Shown: positions 30,513 through 43,290 of the stretch, in pieces | How positions within the stretch are numbered: position 1 is the stretch's first letter | Layout: every line of letters begins with the position of its first letter | Assembly (NCBI RefSeq): GCF_010093595.1 | Contig: NW_022985461.1 | Location: forward strand, 31,822-95,821 | Reading direction: 5' to 3' | DNA: 64,000 bases | Source: Mytilinidion resinicola | Taxonomy: Eukaryota > Ascomycota > Dothideomycetes > Mytilinidiales > Mytilinidiaceae | The notes under the pieces: generated by a model | Database searches by the model: none | Told to the model about the DNA's origin: nothing | The model's input: only the letters and a program-made list of their open reading frames with translations | Program-made: the position numbers and the translations under genes

Positions 30513-31468
30513 ATGTCTATCTCTACTCAGATGCGTAAGTTTCTATCCGAAGACTTCCTTGGTTTTGTTGTTGATTTTGTTGATTAGAGAATGTCAACGT
30601 TCGGCTTTGCGTTTACCTCCTACCTATCCCAATTGCTGTCTTCTATTGTAAGATCCCTACATATCCATGACCTTGAGACTCTGCTTATTTTCGTATAGCC
30701 TTGTGTCTTACTGGCTGCGTATCTAATTCGCCCGGCATTCCGAACATCTTTGCTGTAAAGCTAGAAGGGAGAAACCCTTTAATCATTTCGGAGATATGAG
30801 TGGCTTACTTTGGTACTTCTATCACTTGCTGATTTTAAGGAAGTGCTAATTAATGACTAGGTATCTGCATTCTTCCCTCAGAAAAGATGACCTGTCAGTC
30901 CACCTCTGGCAAGATGGTTGATACTCTCCTCAAATCCATCGCCGAAAACTCTGACGCGATCGTCGCGGACCCCATGGGTCTGGTATCTTTGGCCCTGAAT
31001 ATTCAATCCAAGATTATCTTGTACCTCCTCGCGGCCGCCGGTGTTCTCTTCCTTAATGGGATGATTCTGACGCTCTTATTAAAGCGACAACTTAAGGCAT
31101 CAACAAAGGACAACGCGATTGCACTGAAGCGGAAGAAGATGTTGAGAAGCGCTTCCCTAACAACGATCTGGATATCGGTTGGGCTTGTCCTAGCGTCTTC
31201 TATTGCAATCAGCCAGGCAACCGGAGCGATGGCATTCATCACTCAACGAGATACTGTCTCGACGATTCGCATTACTGCTGGAAAGACGCTGAGTGTTCTC
31301 CAGTGGTTGACCTTCTCATTCTCCTTGATCTTTGCTGTTGGTATATCAGCAATATTCCAGAAACAGGGCGGTGTGATCGAATCAGCTGGTTCAACCGGAC
31401 CTCCCCGGCCCATGGCCGCTGTGGGTGGTCCTCCACCCCCACCCCCACCTCCCTCATACTTTGCCTAA
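30513..31468 (+). pseudogene. Fig1-like four-span membrane protein with an in-frame TGA
   Basis: Exons 30513-30534, 30588-30647, 30699-30812 and 30861-31468 make 268 codons with good splice sites. The first membrane span (VYLLPIPIAVFYSLCLTG) is followed by GCVSNSPGIPNIFAVKLEG, then VAYFGICILPSEK and three more spans, ending in a poly-Pro tail. The GCxSxSPGIPN and YFGIC signatures and topology fit the Fig1 family (Ca2+ regulator/membrane fusion at mating) or the related SUR7-like proteins. A TGA at 30797-30799 lies between ISEI and VAYFG, where the family has a basic or polar residue; a C-to-T change of CGA would explain it. I found no splice choice that avoids it. The last exon alone has an ATG (30887) and could give a 193-aa fragment lacking span 1. 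Confidence 0.75.
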
Positions 31469-32104
31469 GTGAAGATTTAGGACGTTGGAGAGCGATCGCG
31501 GACGGTTGGTACAGTTCAGCGTGGTTTGTAAGCCGTCCAATTCTCAATCCATCCGGCCGCCGGATCGACAATCCACACCCCTTCTAGTCTAGTCCAATCA
31601 AATCCGTGACCTATCACGGTCCAATCGGTTATCAATCCGACTGATCGTTTAGATCTATATAGCTTTAGTGTTGAAGTTCACGTGATGATGTTCTTGAAGG
31701 ATCAAAATACTTTGATGTGACGATGCCACAATCTCATACCCCGACGGCACGGAAATAAGCTACAGCGGTACGGGAATGAGGTCCTCACATTTTGTAACAT
31801 GCCTTCCGGCCTAATACGGATAAGATGGCCATTAGTTTGGTGTTGGTGAAGGCCCTAGACGCCTTGGGATCTGCTTTTAAAGAAGACAAGCCTATTTCAG
31901 GCGTAGCAGGTTCGGTAGAGGTACTAAGACTTACAACATGCTTAAAAGTATTATTAGATATTTCCCTGTCGTCGCTGTTGCAAATGCTATCTGATCTAGT
32001 AGTAGTATTGTACGAGGGTTCCGCCGGACGTGAATTCGTATCATGAGTGGAGGCATCCTTACCCTTGTATGTCCCCCAAATTCTCGGTCGCTGTAGCAAC
32101 ACTT
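31469..32104. other. Intergenic, no supported gene
   Basis: Frames at 31785-32102 (minus) and 31825-32046 (+) overlap and neither shows a recognisable family. The right end touches the dispersed repeat. Confidence 0.35.
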
Positions 32105-32421
32105 GATGATAAAGTGGCGCAGATCAGCCTTAAGCTAATTTTCATTGGAAGGCTAGTTTACTCAAGAATTGGGGCCCTGAAACTAGAACCTGGCAGGCCT
32201 ACGGGCCCGGAAGTGGGCCTTCCGAGGCAGGGCGAGGACCTCAGTCTCAACCCTCCATGTCGAATACAGGGCCCAAAACTGGGTTCCAACAAGCTGCTCA
32301 GTCTCGGCTTAGGATACGCTCATCTCAGCACAGCCACAGCTCAGGCTGGAGCATGAGCAGCTCAGTTCCCTGAACGGGAAAGGCAATTGCTCGGGTGCAC
32401 ATTGAGATATTGTACTTACTG
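32105..32421 (+). repeat. Dispersed repeat copy 2 (pair with 704-1010)
   Basis: This aligns with 704-1010 from GATGATAAAGTGG onward through GGGCCCAAAACTGGGTTCC to the TGCACATTGAGATATTGTAC region. It includes about 20 extra bases near 32117-32137 and 32345-32362. It keeps C or G at several places where copy 1 has T or A, so copy 1 looks more mutated. Confidence 0.75.
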
Positions 32422-34025
32422 TTATACATGAGACTTAGAATCAAACAGAGGATGGTTATCAGGACAGCTCTTCACGACTTCTACGCTCGAATGCTCATCT
32501 CCCCCACCGTCGCTCGCTTGAAATGAGTATCGTTGTCCTCTACCTACACAACGCGAGTGACTTGGTCCCAATCCTGTGCCAGCCAGAGATATGTCATTAA
32601 GCATACATATGCTACTCTCCAAGCTAGAAATCAGAAAATAAGGCCGAGAAGGATGTATACTACTAGCACGGTGATAGCAGTAAGGTCAACAAGCACTCCG
32701 ACATGCTAGACGAGCAGAAGAAGAATGTTAGGCCCTGATGGTACGACAAGAAAGCGAGTGGTCAGTAAACAATTCACCGTTCCAAGGGTCTATAAGTTCT
32801 GGCTTTCAGGCTGCAGGGCCCAAAACGGCATGAAATTTAGAATAAGACGGCAGAGTTAGTGCTTCTCGTCACCACTGCACGGTGGAGCCTGAGCGTCAAC
32901 CGAACTCCACCAGACCCAACGACGGCCATTCGGAGCTAGGGCGGGCCGTTATCTTACAGAAAGGGACTCAGCCTCGCATGTTTCAGAAGCATCGAAGTCC
33001 TTGATGGGCGACATGCAGGCCGCTCAAACACTAGTGGCCAGTGACAGAGAATCGGCCGTCTAATGGCGGAGATCCTACGCGCATTCCCTACGCATGACGC
33101 ATGTTGGTTGGAAGCGACAGCAGAGAACATGGCTTCAAAGCTTCACATCTGCGCCCTCGGGTGCATTCACAACCACGGGCGCAGAGGAGGCCGCGAGAGC
33201 GGAGACAAAGAGCGTCGTCATTTCAGCATACAGCATGGTTGACCGGCATGGCGGTGCATACATACAGTGGACCCGCGGTGGTTGCGTGCCCGAGTCGACG
33301 GCATTGGCATGGACGTCGTAATCTCTCGATTGCGGTCAGCCTTCCCAGACGCATGACTGGCCGAAGACCCGTGGATTGACCAGTGGGTGCAGTGGGTGCA
33401 GTGGGTGCAGTGGGTGTGGCGACGTTCGGTAGCGGAGGCGATGGCTGAAGGATTCTGGTACCCTTAGAATATCGAACCTACTGCTGCACATTCTGGGGCA
33501 TCGCACTGCCTAGCCACGATCGCCGTCGCCTCTTCGTCCTGCAGCCGCCGCCGCCTCTTTTCTCGAACGAAAGCCAAAAATAGGGCGCACGCCCGCCCGT
33601 GACCCCTGCGGATCCCTGTGAGATTCAACTTCGTCCCGCGCGCTGCGACAAGACAACCCTCGCTCCCTGTCCCAGCCTGAGCCGCCCCAGGCAATCTGCC
33701 GGACTCATCCACTGCTGCCAGGACCAGGACCCAAGTCTGAAGCCTGCTCGAACTGAAATCCTCCTGTCGTTACCATTGCTTTTCCGCCGCCGCCTCGAGA
33801 ACCGGCCTCCAGCTCGTCCGCCGCCCTCTCCTATAACGCAATCCGTCCGCTGGCATTCGCTTTTCTGAGACGCTGCTGTGGATCCGCCTCTGGGACAGCC
33901 TCCTCGACCGCAGTCTGACCTGAGATTCCTTCGTTGTCGAGAAACATGACCCTTCGGAGCTAGACGACACCTGACGAAGCTCCTCCGACGCATGGAGGAG
34001 GGCCTCCTGCGCTCTCTTGCTCACA
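32422..34025. other. Intergenic, long upstream region of the DUF1765 gene
   Basis: No gene is supported. A 9-bp minisatellite lies at 33381-33416. The stretch from about 33500 is GC-rich and Pro/Arg-coding in several frames, as is usual for long 5' UTRs of regulatory genes. It contains upstream ATGs. Confidence 0.4.
33381..33416. repeat. Minisatellite (CAGTGGGTG)x4
   Basis: Four perfect copies of CAGTGGGTG occur in tandem, 36 bp. There is no obvious function. Confidence 0.85.
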
Positions 34026-37000
34026 ATGCACGCTCTCATTTCGCGCGCGAGCAGAAGCAACATGTCGGCCAGCAAGACCCGCTCGCGAGATCGAAGTGCC
34101 TCTGAAGTGGTTGCGCCTGGCGCCGACGACCTCCGCCAGCCCGAGTCCGCATACCTCCCTCGGGCTGCCAGCTACACATACTTTCCACACGTCAAGGAAC
34201 TATTCGACGACTCTTCTTCCCTCGTCGAGCTCAAGGGAACCATCTCGGAAGACGAGCTCAAGTCGACCACCACTGCCTTGGCCCAAACGGACTCCTTCCA
34301 TTCCTCAGGTGACTCAAGCCCGGACACCGAGACTCCTACTACAGACGAGCGCCCCTCCGTGAAGCGAAATGCCTCGCGCCGGTCGTCGAGATTCTTGCTT
34401 TTCAGCAGTCAGGATGAGGAGCCAGCGAGCCTTGAGACCACCGATATTGGCAAGGATAGCCAACCGACCACCCCGAAAGCAAGATCGCCCGTGAGATCAA
34501 TGACGAGGTTACGGAGAAAATCTTGGATATCGTCTCGACCATCTTCCCCCACAAAGGAGGGAGAAAGGGACGCTGCGGCGGGAGACTCAGCAAAACCTGC
34601 GAAGAACTTAGACGCTGGACGTAGAAGGTCAATCGTCGCAGCAACCTTCAAGCTTGATAAGGATGGGCCAAAGGACAGCCGGGATAACTCTCCCACCCCG
34701 AGCAAACGGGCTGTTCTATCCAAGAAGCCGAAGCGACCGCTAAGTGCTCTGCTGAAAGGACCCAGCCCAGTCGAAGTACCACCACCGGTGAAAGTTCCGG
34801 ACGTCCCACGCCTACCCAGATCTTTCTCCTCTGATCGGCTGCCTTTGGGCCCTCAATCGCCCACTTCTCCACACCAAGTCCCCCCAATACCAAGAAATTT
34901 ATCCTCCGACAAGATCAAGGGCGCTAGGATCGAGCCCAGGAAGAAGGACGAGCTATGGAGCATTTTCAGGACACTGGAAGGTGACCTTCGCAAGTAAGCG
35001 GAGTACAAGTGCGATGGGTGTTCAGTTGCTAACTTTCGTTTCAGGTTTCAATCCAAGTCGATTGCTATGAAAACGAATGTGGTCCGAACCTCCCTCCTAC
35101 CTTTTCTGCGAGCTTACGCAATACACCCTTCAAACAGCAAGTTGCGGCCTGAGGACTTGGATAGACGTGTAAACATCTTGAATGGTTGGTGGACTGGTCT
35201 TCTGGAGTTGCTCTCCGGCAGGAATAATCTGTCCATTTCAGGTACGGACCGCCCGGCAATACTGGAAGGGATTGCAGGCATCATGGAAAGGCCCGAGTGG
35301 AGACTGTCTCCATCACCCTTTTGTGCCCTTGCGAATAGAGCCGACACCGCGTCGACGCTGACTGCTAACTCGACAACGTCTCTCTCCTCTGGCGCCTCTG
35401 ACTTCCTAGCGGAATCGGTATACCATAACGTCCGGAACATCTTTACTCAGAACTTGCTATCGCAGATGGCGTTCGTTGTGGATAAAATGTCGCTTCGAAA
35501 CGCTGCCGCGAGTCTGGTGACTTTCTGTGGGAAAACTTGTGCCTATGCGTTTTTCTTCTGCCCCGGAATAGCAGATGCTTTGGTCCGCTTATGGGATCCC
35601 TCCCTGGATACTATGAGGCGCGTTTTGGAGGAATCCGGTATCTCAAGGCGAGATAAATTGGATACAGTCGCGAACCGGGTTGTCCCAATATTTCCACCGA
35701 GTCTCCATTCTTTAAAGTTCACGTCTATCATCAAAACATCGAGGATGTTGCGCGCAGCTGCTAACCCACCTTTGGGCACCGCCAACTGGGACTGGTATGG
35801 GCCTTGGGTAAAGCGTTGGACCGGGACTGAGAGCGATCTGTTTTATGTCTTTGTGAAGCATTATCACATTCTTGTCACCGAGTTCCTGCCTGCAGAACCT
35901 ACTCATCTTGAACGGATTTGCGTACCAGGCTTGGTCATGGTACACGCTCAGATTCTGGAGAACCTGGACGCAACGCTCAACCGCAATGCTACTGCAATCC
36001 CAGCAGAAGAGCTTACCAACGGACCCGCCCCCATAACATTCGATGATGTACTCGCCGATCCCGATGCTACCGCTTCGACGGTTCCAGTACCGCCTGCGAA
36101 CGCAACTCGGCTGATGGCGGAGAACCGTCTAATCATGTTGATTAGAGATTTCCTTTCCGACCGAGGTGCTTTGTATCTCACAGCCCGCCGTATGTTTGCA
36201 GAAGCGTTTGGCCATATCCTCAAAGCAGCAGCTAGAAAGATTTCCATCTACGATAGCCAGGCCTGCTACACTCTTTGCGACTTTTTGGAAGAAGCCCTTG
36301 TCATCATGGTTCGATATGACCAAAGCGCTCCATCGCAAGAGTCTGTTTTAGACTGGCCCTTCTGGCTATCGGTGTGCATGCAGATGGCGGCAAGTCAGAG
36401 TACCACGACCGAACTCAAGCTATATTCTTTCTTGTTCAGCATCTGGAACCTCATTGCTACTGACGAGAGCCGGAAGATGGACCTTTGTCTCAGCTTCTTG
36501 CTCGAGCCGGAGTTCTTCGAAAGCAGATTTAACCATTGGTGCCCGATGGTCCGAACCTATTACATGCGCTTGCTATGCTGGCGAATTGCGCGGTACGATG
36601 GGGAGGGTACGGAAATTGACACGTAAGTCCTAATGAGACAGTCATCGGCTCTTCCACTAACGTTTGGGACAGCGAAATCTTGAAGACATTAAATGACAGG
36701 CTACGATCCGTCTGGAGTCATTACTTATGGCTACGGGAAGACTCCGAACTGAAAGGGGCAAGTCCTCCGTCTACAGCACCATGCAACCCAGCACCAGGCC
36801 GGCGGTTACTCATAATTCGGAACGATAACCCAGTTGTCGCGAGCGGAGGACCTTTCCTGTCGTTTGATGGGGTGGTACAAAACTCCGCCACGAGACGATT
36901 ATCGTCACTGGATGCAATCTCCGAGCCGGATTCGCGACCACCTTCCGCGCAGTCTACTGATTCGTCCGAGTTTGGTACCGGTGAAGAAGAGGCTGGCAAA

Positions 37001-37513
37001 AAGCGATGGAGTCTGCTCCGAAGTTTCATTAGTGGTACTCCGAAATCGCGATCAAAGTCACGAAGTCCAGGACCTACACCCAAAGAGCCTGTTGCTACCT
37101 CGCCTCCATCCAAAACATCAACGCCCACTCCGTCTAGACCCAATTCGAGGAGCGGCGAGCAACGTCCACCTCTAGTTTCGCACCGGAGTTTCTTTTTCCG
37201 TTTCTCTCTTGAATATGTCGATAAACGATTCCACAGGCCGATGGAGATGCGATTGTTTCCTCCCAGACTACCTTTGCCGGCACAAATGCATCTTCAAGAT
37301 GAAGATATACTCCTCCCTCCCGTTACCAGCGCCAGGCCGACTGGGATCGTGGCACAATCTAGTCGATACGCCGGCCGCTCACTTGCTGAATGGGCTCTGG
37401 TTGTTCACGAATGCCAGAACTTCTTTGATCGCAGAAAGACCGAGGGTGTGCCATCGAATAAGCTTGTCGAGACACCAACACTCGCGGTTGAGAATTTCAG
37501 GATGCGGGGATAG
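34026..37513 (+). CDS. DUF1765/UPF0592 family protein
   Basis: Exons 34026-34993, 35045-36622 and 36673-37513 (introns 51 and 50 nt) encode 1128 aa. Residues 1-320 are disordered and Ser/Pro/Arg-rich with many phospho-type motifs (SRPSSPTKE, RSFSSDRLP). The central region about 340-840 is helical and carries the DUF1765 signature, for example VRTSLLPFLRAYAIHPSN, FFFCPGIADALVRLW and HYHILVTEFLP. The C-terminal part includes GGPFLSFDGVV and another disordered stretch. The family includes budding-yeast YDL073W (AHK1, a scaffold in the HKR1 branch of the HOG pathway) and an S. pombe UPF0592 protein; the role here is inferred only by family. The start is an ATG just after a TTG-opened frame. Confidence 0.9.
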
Positions 37514-39329
37514 ACTTCCTTGATCGGCAGCTAATTGACTTCGGTTTTATCTCATTGTCTCGACCTTAGCGTATCCCGTACTGAGGCATTTTTTACCCTT
37601 CGACGAGTGGAGCTTAGTGGCTATTCTTCCTATGGGGTCTTCATGTACGACAATATTTCGGGTCTTTTAATTACTCCACGATGTAAAATACACGTTGATT
37701 CGGATGTGCGTGTTTTACATTGCCGAGGAGTTTTGGTCGCGCTAGAATGCACATTATCTAGCCTCATTTACAGGCTTTCGGATTTCGTAAGGGTTCCTGG
37801 GAAGGGTGGTATGGCGCATAGCCTTACATTCTTCTTTCTATTTCTATCGCAGACGGAATCAATTGGGAACGGTACATATCTCCGACAACAGGCGTATATA
37901 GAGGGTCGATAGGCCCGCGAAATCTGCATCCGCCGAGCGCAAACAATTCTTCTTATCCTACTCTCACGTGTTGCAATCCATCTCAAAACAAATACTACTG
38001 GCCTGAGGGACAAGTGCAACAATATATGCGTCATGCATCTTGATCGCGGGAGGAGCCGAGACAGTGAGGTGATTTGTTGGCCTCGAGGTATACGGCGGCT
38101 TCATTATTGCAACAGAGGAATTGACGGTATGTCAACCTCACACCACCTGCCTGTGCTCATGCTAACTTCTGTAATACGCTGCAAAAGCGTGCTGATTCAT
38201 GTTAGGCATGCGATAGTCTTTCATGTCGAGAAACTCCATCTGCAGAAGTTTGACTCACTTTTACGTTGCTGACCGGCTCTCCAAAAGTATGCTGGCCAAT
38301 CACTGGGCCCATTTGCAGCTGAACTGTGCTAGCTGCTCGATATCGCGTATGGTGGAGGGCGTACAGTCTCTGAGTCTTTGGAATACCGCTCTTCGAGTGT
38401 TCCACTGCACCGTTCAAAACGGTAGTGACCAAGGCGATCCCCAGCCTAAACCACGAGGAGAGATGCCACATGGAGGCGTTCACGGAGCGTCGAAATTTTC
38501 TCCGAGCCAAACATCTTTGACTTCACAGAGCCACGAGCGTCGCGACTTGAACACCTTCAACGGCTTCTAGCGACGCCACAGATTGATATTCACTTTGTTC
38601 TTCATTAGGCCCCCTCTTCGATCTCTGTTGCATCTCTTGCCATGATTGCGGTAAGTAGATGACGTCACTAGAGAGAAGCATTCGGGCCTGCGCAAGAGTT
38701 CACGCTCCCACAGTCCCGATCAGGACACAACAGCTCGAGGGAACTGGGAACATCCTCCATCCGATGGCTTTATTTAGACATTCTCCTCGGCCTAGTCTTG
38801 AAGGCTGTGACCCATGCGCACAATTGAAAGCGGACACGAGATGTTCTTCCGAGTGCGCCTCAACTAGCGACTAGCTTTTCCAATGGCTGAAGACCAGTAC
38901 TCCAAATTCCCAAGACTAGTGGTCTGTTGAGGGGGAGAATGATCTCCGCTCGCACATATGACATGAATGCTAACCTGCCCTCTCAAGAAGTCGACAGGCT
39001 TTGAGAAACATCAGGGGATGCGGCTCGGCGGGCCCCTCGTCCTCCTGCAGGTTCGCGATGGTCTGGTTCCTTCCGCAATGTAATACGAACCACGACTGAT
39101 AGTCCTTGACCGAAGGGTTCACTAAACGATACTGCAGCTGCAGCAAACTAAGCTCGACAGAATCTCCTTATTCACAATGAGTTACCGTGTCGTGTTTAGT
39201 ATAAAGACATGGCGTCCGGTCCGCGTGGCGTTGGAAGATAGATCACGCCTCTTGATTCATCTTTCATAACCTCTTCAAGCCTTTCCTCTCAGGTCAAGAG
39301 TTAGTCTGGTTCGTTTTTAGCCCGCTACA
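37514..39329. other. Intergenic, about 1.8 kb
   Basis: This holds the 3' flank of the DUF1765 gene and the promoter of the peroxidase gene. Frames near 38200-38870 have no family resemblance. Confidence 0.4.
39200..39206 (+). promoter_or_regulatory. TATA box of the peroxidase gene
   Basis: TATAAAG lies about 124-130 bp upstream of the ATG at 39330, followed by a C/T-rich stretch (CTCTTCAAGCCTTTCCTCTC) typical of fungal transcription-start regions. Confidence 0.5.
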
Positions 39330-40382
39330 ATGCATGTCTCAGCACTCCTGCTTCTCCTTGGCACGTATAGTCTAGTGCATGCATTGACCGTGCCGGGAAC
39401 GTCGCCCTGGCCAGACAAGCACCTTGAGTCAGGTCTACGGATAGCGAAGAGGTCCGTACCGTATGAAATTGCACCACGGGCGCTTTGTCCACAAGTGTGG
39501 TGGACAATCGCTACAGAGCTTAAGCTATCTTTCCTCGGGGTAGGAGGCTGCAATAACCTCGCGCGGTAAGACCGCCATCCCAACTTGAAGCCAAGACGTC
39601 AACTAATCCACTCGAAGACAAGCTATTCGTGCGGCTTTCCACGACTGCTTCGTAGACGGCTGCAACGGGTCTCTGATGCTCAGCGGCGAATGCGACCGCA
39701 GCGAAAACAATGGCCTCGAAGACATATGCGCGCAACTCCCGACAGTTCGCGCGAAGTATGGGGTAGGTATGGCCGATCTTATTCAATTTGCTGGAGGTAA
39801 GCACATTTGCTGTATTCCCCATCCTACATCCACTGACAGCTATACCCAGCCATCGCCGTTGAAGTCTGCCCCCTTGGGCCCCCAATGCCCTTTTACGCCG
39901 GCCGCAAGGACTCCACCACGCCCTCCACCCCGGGCCAACTTCCCTCGGTAACAGGCAGCGGTGACCAGCTCTTCAACATGTTTAAAGCCAAAGGCTTCAC
40001 TGCAACTGACCTCGCCGCGCTAATTGGGGCGCACACAACGTCGGAGCAGTTCTTCGTCAACAAGGCGAAGGCAGGCGCGGCTCAGGACACTACGCCGAAC
40101 GTCTGGGATGTGGCGTATTACGGACAGATGCTGGCCGGGACGGCGCCGTTCACTTTTGAGAGCGATAAGAACCTGGCGGCGCAGAACGATGTGAAGGGGC
40201 CGTTCAAGGGGTTTGTGGGGAATCAGGTGGCGTGGAATGGGGCGTTCGTTGTTGCGTAAGTGGTTATGGGTGCGTGCTTTGCAGAGGAGGCCTGCTAATA
40301 ATTGTCTAGCATGGTCAAGATGTCGTTGCTCGGGGTTAGTGGTGGGAAGAGCGGGTTGGTAGATTGCTCTGCTGCAGTGTAG
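39330..40382 (+). CDS. Secreted class II heme peroxidase
   Basis: Exons 39330-39565, 39618-39796, 39850-40255 and 40310-40382 (introns 52, 53 and 54 nt) give 297 aa. Residues 1-18 are a signal peptide (MHVSALLLLLGTYSLVHA). The distal heme site is RQAIRAAFHDCF (Arg about 83, His about 87), followed by VDGCNGSL for the first Ca2+ site. The proximal His is in LAALIGAHTTS (about 200). This is the layout of fungal secretory (class II) peroxidases; ascomycete members are not proven lignin peroxidases, and no Mn-binding or surface-Trp site can be assigned with confidence. The acceptor of intron 1 is set by the motif: only CTCGAAG|ACAAGCT yields RQAIRAAFHDC. It would use extracellular H2O2 to oxidise phenolic or similar compounds. 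Confidence 0.9.
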
Positions 40383-40899
40383 TAGGAGGGAAGGTCATCA
40401 GGATGTGACAACAGCGGATCTAGGATACGTGCTTCTGTTGCATCCTTGTTTGCTATACTTGGGCTCTTGGATTCGCGTCTGATGTCCTTCTCGTTTACTG
40501 GGTATACCCTGATTCATGTACGATTATCATGTTCGCTGAAAGTAGGTTAACTTCGGCAGCTTCGGACTCTTGTTCAATCTCTGCAAAAACGCATTGAAGC
40601 ACTTGCAAATATTGACACTAAGTGAATATGTGCGCGTAGTGAGGAGTCGAGTAAAGTGCTAATTCTGCTTGGCATTAAAGTTCCGATTTGGTGTTGCATG
40701 TTTTGGTGGTGAGTTGGCTCGACCAATCAGAAGGCTGTTGCTGGGCAGTCCTATGTTTGCCGCCAAAACATCAACACAACATTTCACCCAGCGCATCCCC
40801 CATCATACACCGCATCTTACCGCCAGCATCCCACCACCAACAGCTCTTAGGCCCCCAGCATACACTTGTATCAATAGCTGCCTGTGCCCATACAACCCA
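40383..40899. other. Intergenic, promoter of NDC80
   Basis: No gene is seen. The stretch before the NDC80 ATG is C-rich with CATCACCCA-type words. Confidence 0.4.
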
Positions 40900-43290
40900 A
40901 TGGCCCAAGAAACGGGCGTCTTCTCTATCCGCCGTCCGCGCGAGGTAAGTCGTATCTCACGCCGCAGCTTCCTTGCTTCGTCGCATTTCTGACTCTCACA
41001 ACGCAGCCGCTGGGCGGCATCGCGCACAATCCCTCCGCAATTCCCATGCCGGCTTCCGCGATGAAGCGCTCCAACTCCGTTTCGAACATGCAAAACAGCG
41101 CATTCGGCGGCCCTTTCACCACGAACCACGCGCGCTCAACCTCTGGATCGCGCATGTCTCTCGCACCTGGCCGCCCGAGCCAGCCAATCTTCCAGCGCTC
41201 CTCCTCTGGCGACAATCTTGCAGGTATGGGCGGTTTCCAATCCGCGCATCGCAATTCGACAAACAACATGTTTGGCGGCGCAAGCACTGGGCGCAAGAGT
41301 CTTGCGCCTGGCGCAGGGCTCACAACACCCGCGTCCGCACTTAGCCAGGACCAGAGCTCACAGCGTCGAAGCAGCGTGTTTAGAGCGCGACCGTCGTCTG
41401 GCGCGGGTGGGATGGGACAACGCCAAAGCTTTTTCACAACTACGCCAGCCACCGCTGCGATGCCGGTAGACCCCAGACGACTAAAGGACGCGTCGGTGCG
41501 GGCGCAAATGGCACAAGAGCTCATGGAGTACCTTACACATGGGAACTTTGAGATGGAAGCAAAGCACTCTCTCACTCACAAGTCCATGAGCTCCCCAACG
41601 CAAAAGGACTTCAACTGCATGTTCCAGTGGCTATATCACCGTATCGACCCGGCATATCGTTTCCAAAAGTCTATCGACGCCGAGGTACCAGCACTCCTTA
41701 AACAGTTGCGTTATCCGTTCGAGAAATCAATTATGAAGTCTCAAATCGCGGCCGTGGGTGGAAATAATTGGTCCACATTCCTAGGGCTGCTACACTGGAT
41801 GATGCAGCTTGCTCGAATGATGGATCAGTACAACGCGGGCAGCTACGACGATGTGTGCGCCGAAGCGGGCCACGACGTCCTACACGACAGGATCATCTTC
41901 GATTTCCTCTCTGACGCATATCAAACCTGGTTACACGTTGAGGACGATGGCGAAGACGACGATCCGGCAAAGCTGGTCGCACCGCATGTTGAGGTGATGG
42001 CCGCCAAGTTCGAGCAAGCGAATTCTCATCACTTGGAGGAGTTGGAGGTCCTACAGGCTGAGCACAAGGCACTAGAAGACCAGATAGACGAGCTAGGGAA
42101 GAGCGGACCCCGACTTAATAGCTTAAACGACCAGATCAAGATCCTAGAGGAAGATAAGGCCAAATTCGAGAAGTACAATGACAATCTGGAAGGCAAAGTC
42201 GAAAGATATGAGAACCGGGTTAAACTTCTAGAGGAAGAAATTCGCAAGACCGAGGCAGAGCTGGAGGAGGCTGAAAATGAGAAGCAAAGTCTGCAAGAAA
42301 TTGTTGACAGCAGAGGGATAACTATCAGCGATATCGACCGCATGAACACAGAGCGCGAGCGACTACAGAAGGGCGTCGAGTCTACTAGCGCACGCCTTGA
42401 AGAGACCAGGAAGAAAGTCGCAGAGAAAGAAATCGAAGCACTTCGCAAACTCGACGAACTTGAGCGGACAGTCGAAAAGTACAACTCACTCGGCTATCAG
42501 ATTGGTATCATACCAGCCACTGCTGCCAATGCGAAAGGGCTTGAATATGAAATCGTCATCACTACCAACGATGGGCCGAACTTCTCTGGCTCCCAAGTGG
42601 GCGCATCTCAAGGGCAAGACTCTTCGGACCGGCTCCTTGCAGACTCAGGCAATGGATACCAGCCTCACCAGCTCTTGAACCTCGACCTCCGCGGAACCGT
42701 CAAGACCAATATCCTCTCTCTTCGCAAGGAGATCAGCGAGAGGCGCAATGCTGCGCTCGAGGCGGACATGAACAACCACGACCTCCTCGACAAGATCAAG
42801 GAGGCCATGGACGATAAACAGTCTGAAGTCGAGGGATTAGGTCACAAAGTCCGCGCGGCTGAGGAGGAGTTTGAAAAGACTCGCGAAATCACCAACGCAC
42901 AGAAGATGGCCAGCGACGCGCAAATCGAGAAGATGGAGAAGGAGCTTGCGAAAATGAGGGCGGGTTTGAGCGACAGCGTCCAGGTCATGGAGCAACGGGA
43001 GATGAGTACGAATCTTGAGTGAGTCTTCTCATACTATTATTGCAAGCCAGTGACAGCTGCTAATCTGAATCTCAAATAGGTACGAACAGCTCACCCTGCG
43101 TGCAGCATCTCTCCGCGAGGAACTCCACACCGAGATCGAGCGCATGCTGAACGACATCATCAAGTTCAAGGTGCACATCCAAACCCACCTCGAGGGCTAC
43201 GAGACCTTTGTCTCGGACGAGGCGGAGAAGTGCCTCGAAGAGCCGGATCCAATGGGTGTGCATGATGATGAGGATGTGTTTGAGGACTAA
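40900..43290 (+). CDS. NDC80: Kinetochore protein Ndc80 (Hec1)
   Basis: Exons 40900-40944, 41007-43018 and 43080-43290 (introns 62 and 61 nt) encode 755 aa. Exon 1 gives [15 protein letters not shown]; the larger open frame before exon 2 is intron. Residues about 15-185 are a basic, Ser-rich N-terminal tail, as in Ndc80 proteins, where it binds microtubules and is an Aurora B target. The calponin-homology domain follows (about 185-310: [63 protein letters not shown]). After it comes a long coiled coil interrupted near [13 protein letters not shown] (the loop region), ending with HLEGYETFV. The product is the outer-kinetochore subunit that pairs with Nuf2 and contacts spindle microtubules. Very secure. 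Confidence 0.96.

Noticed and set aside
30797..30799. Programmed readthrough of TGA in the Fig1-like gene
   Set aside because: The following context (TGA GTG) is not the known efficient TGA CTA readthrough context; a nonsense mutation is simpler.
30887..31468. Treating the 193-codon frame as a complete gene
   Set aside because: Upstream exons encode the expected first membrane span and extracellular motif in frame with good splice sites; the short frame is only the last exon.
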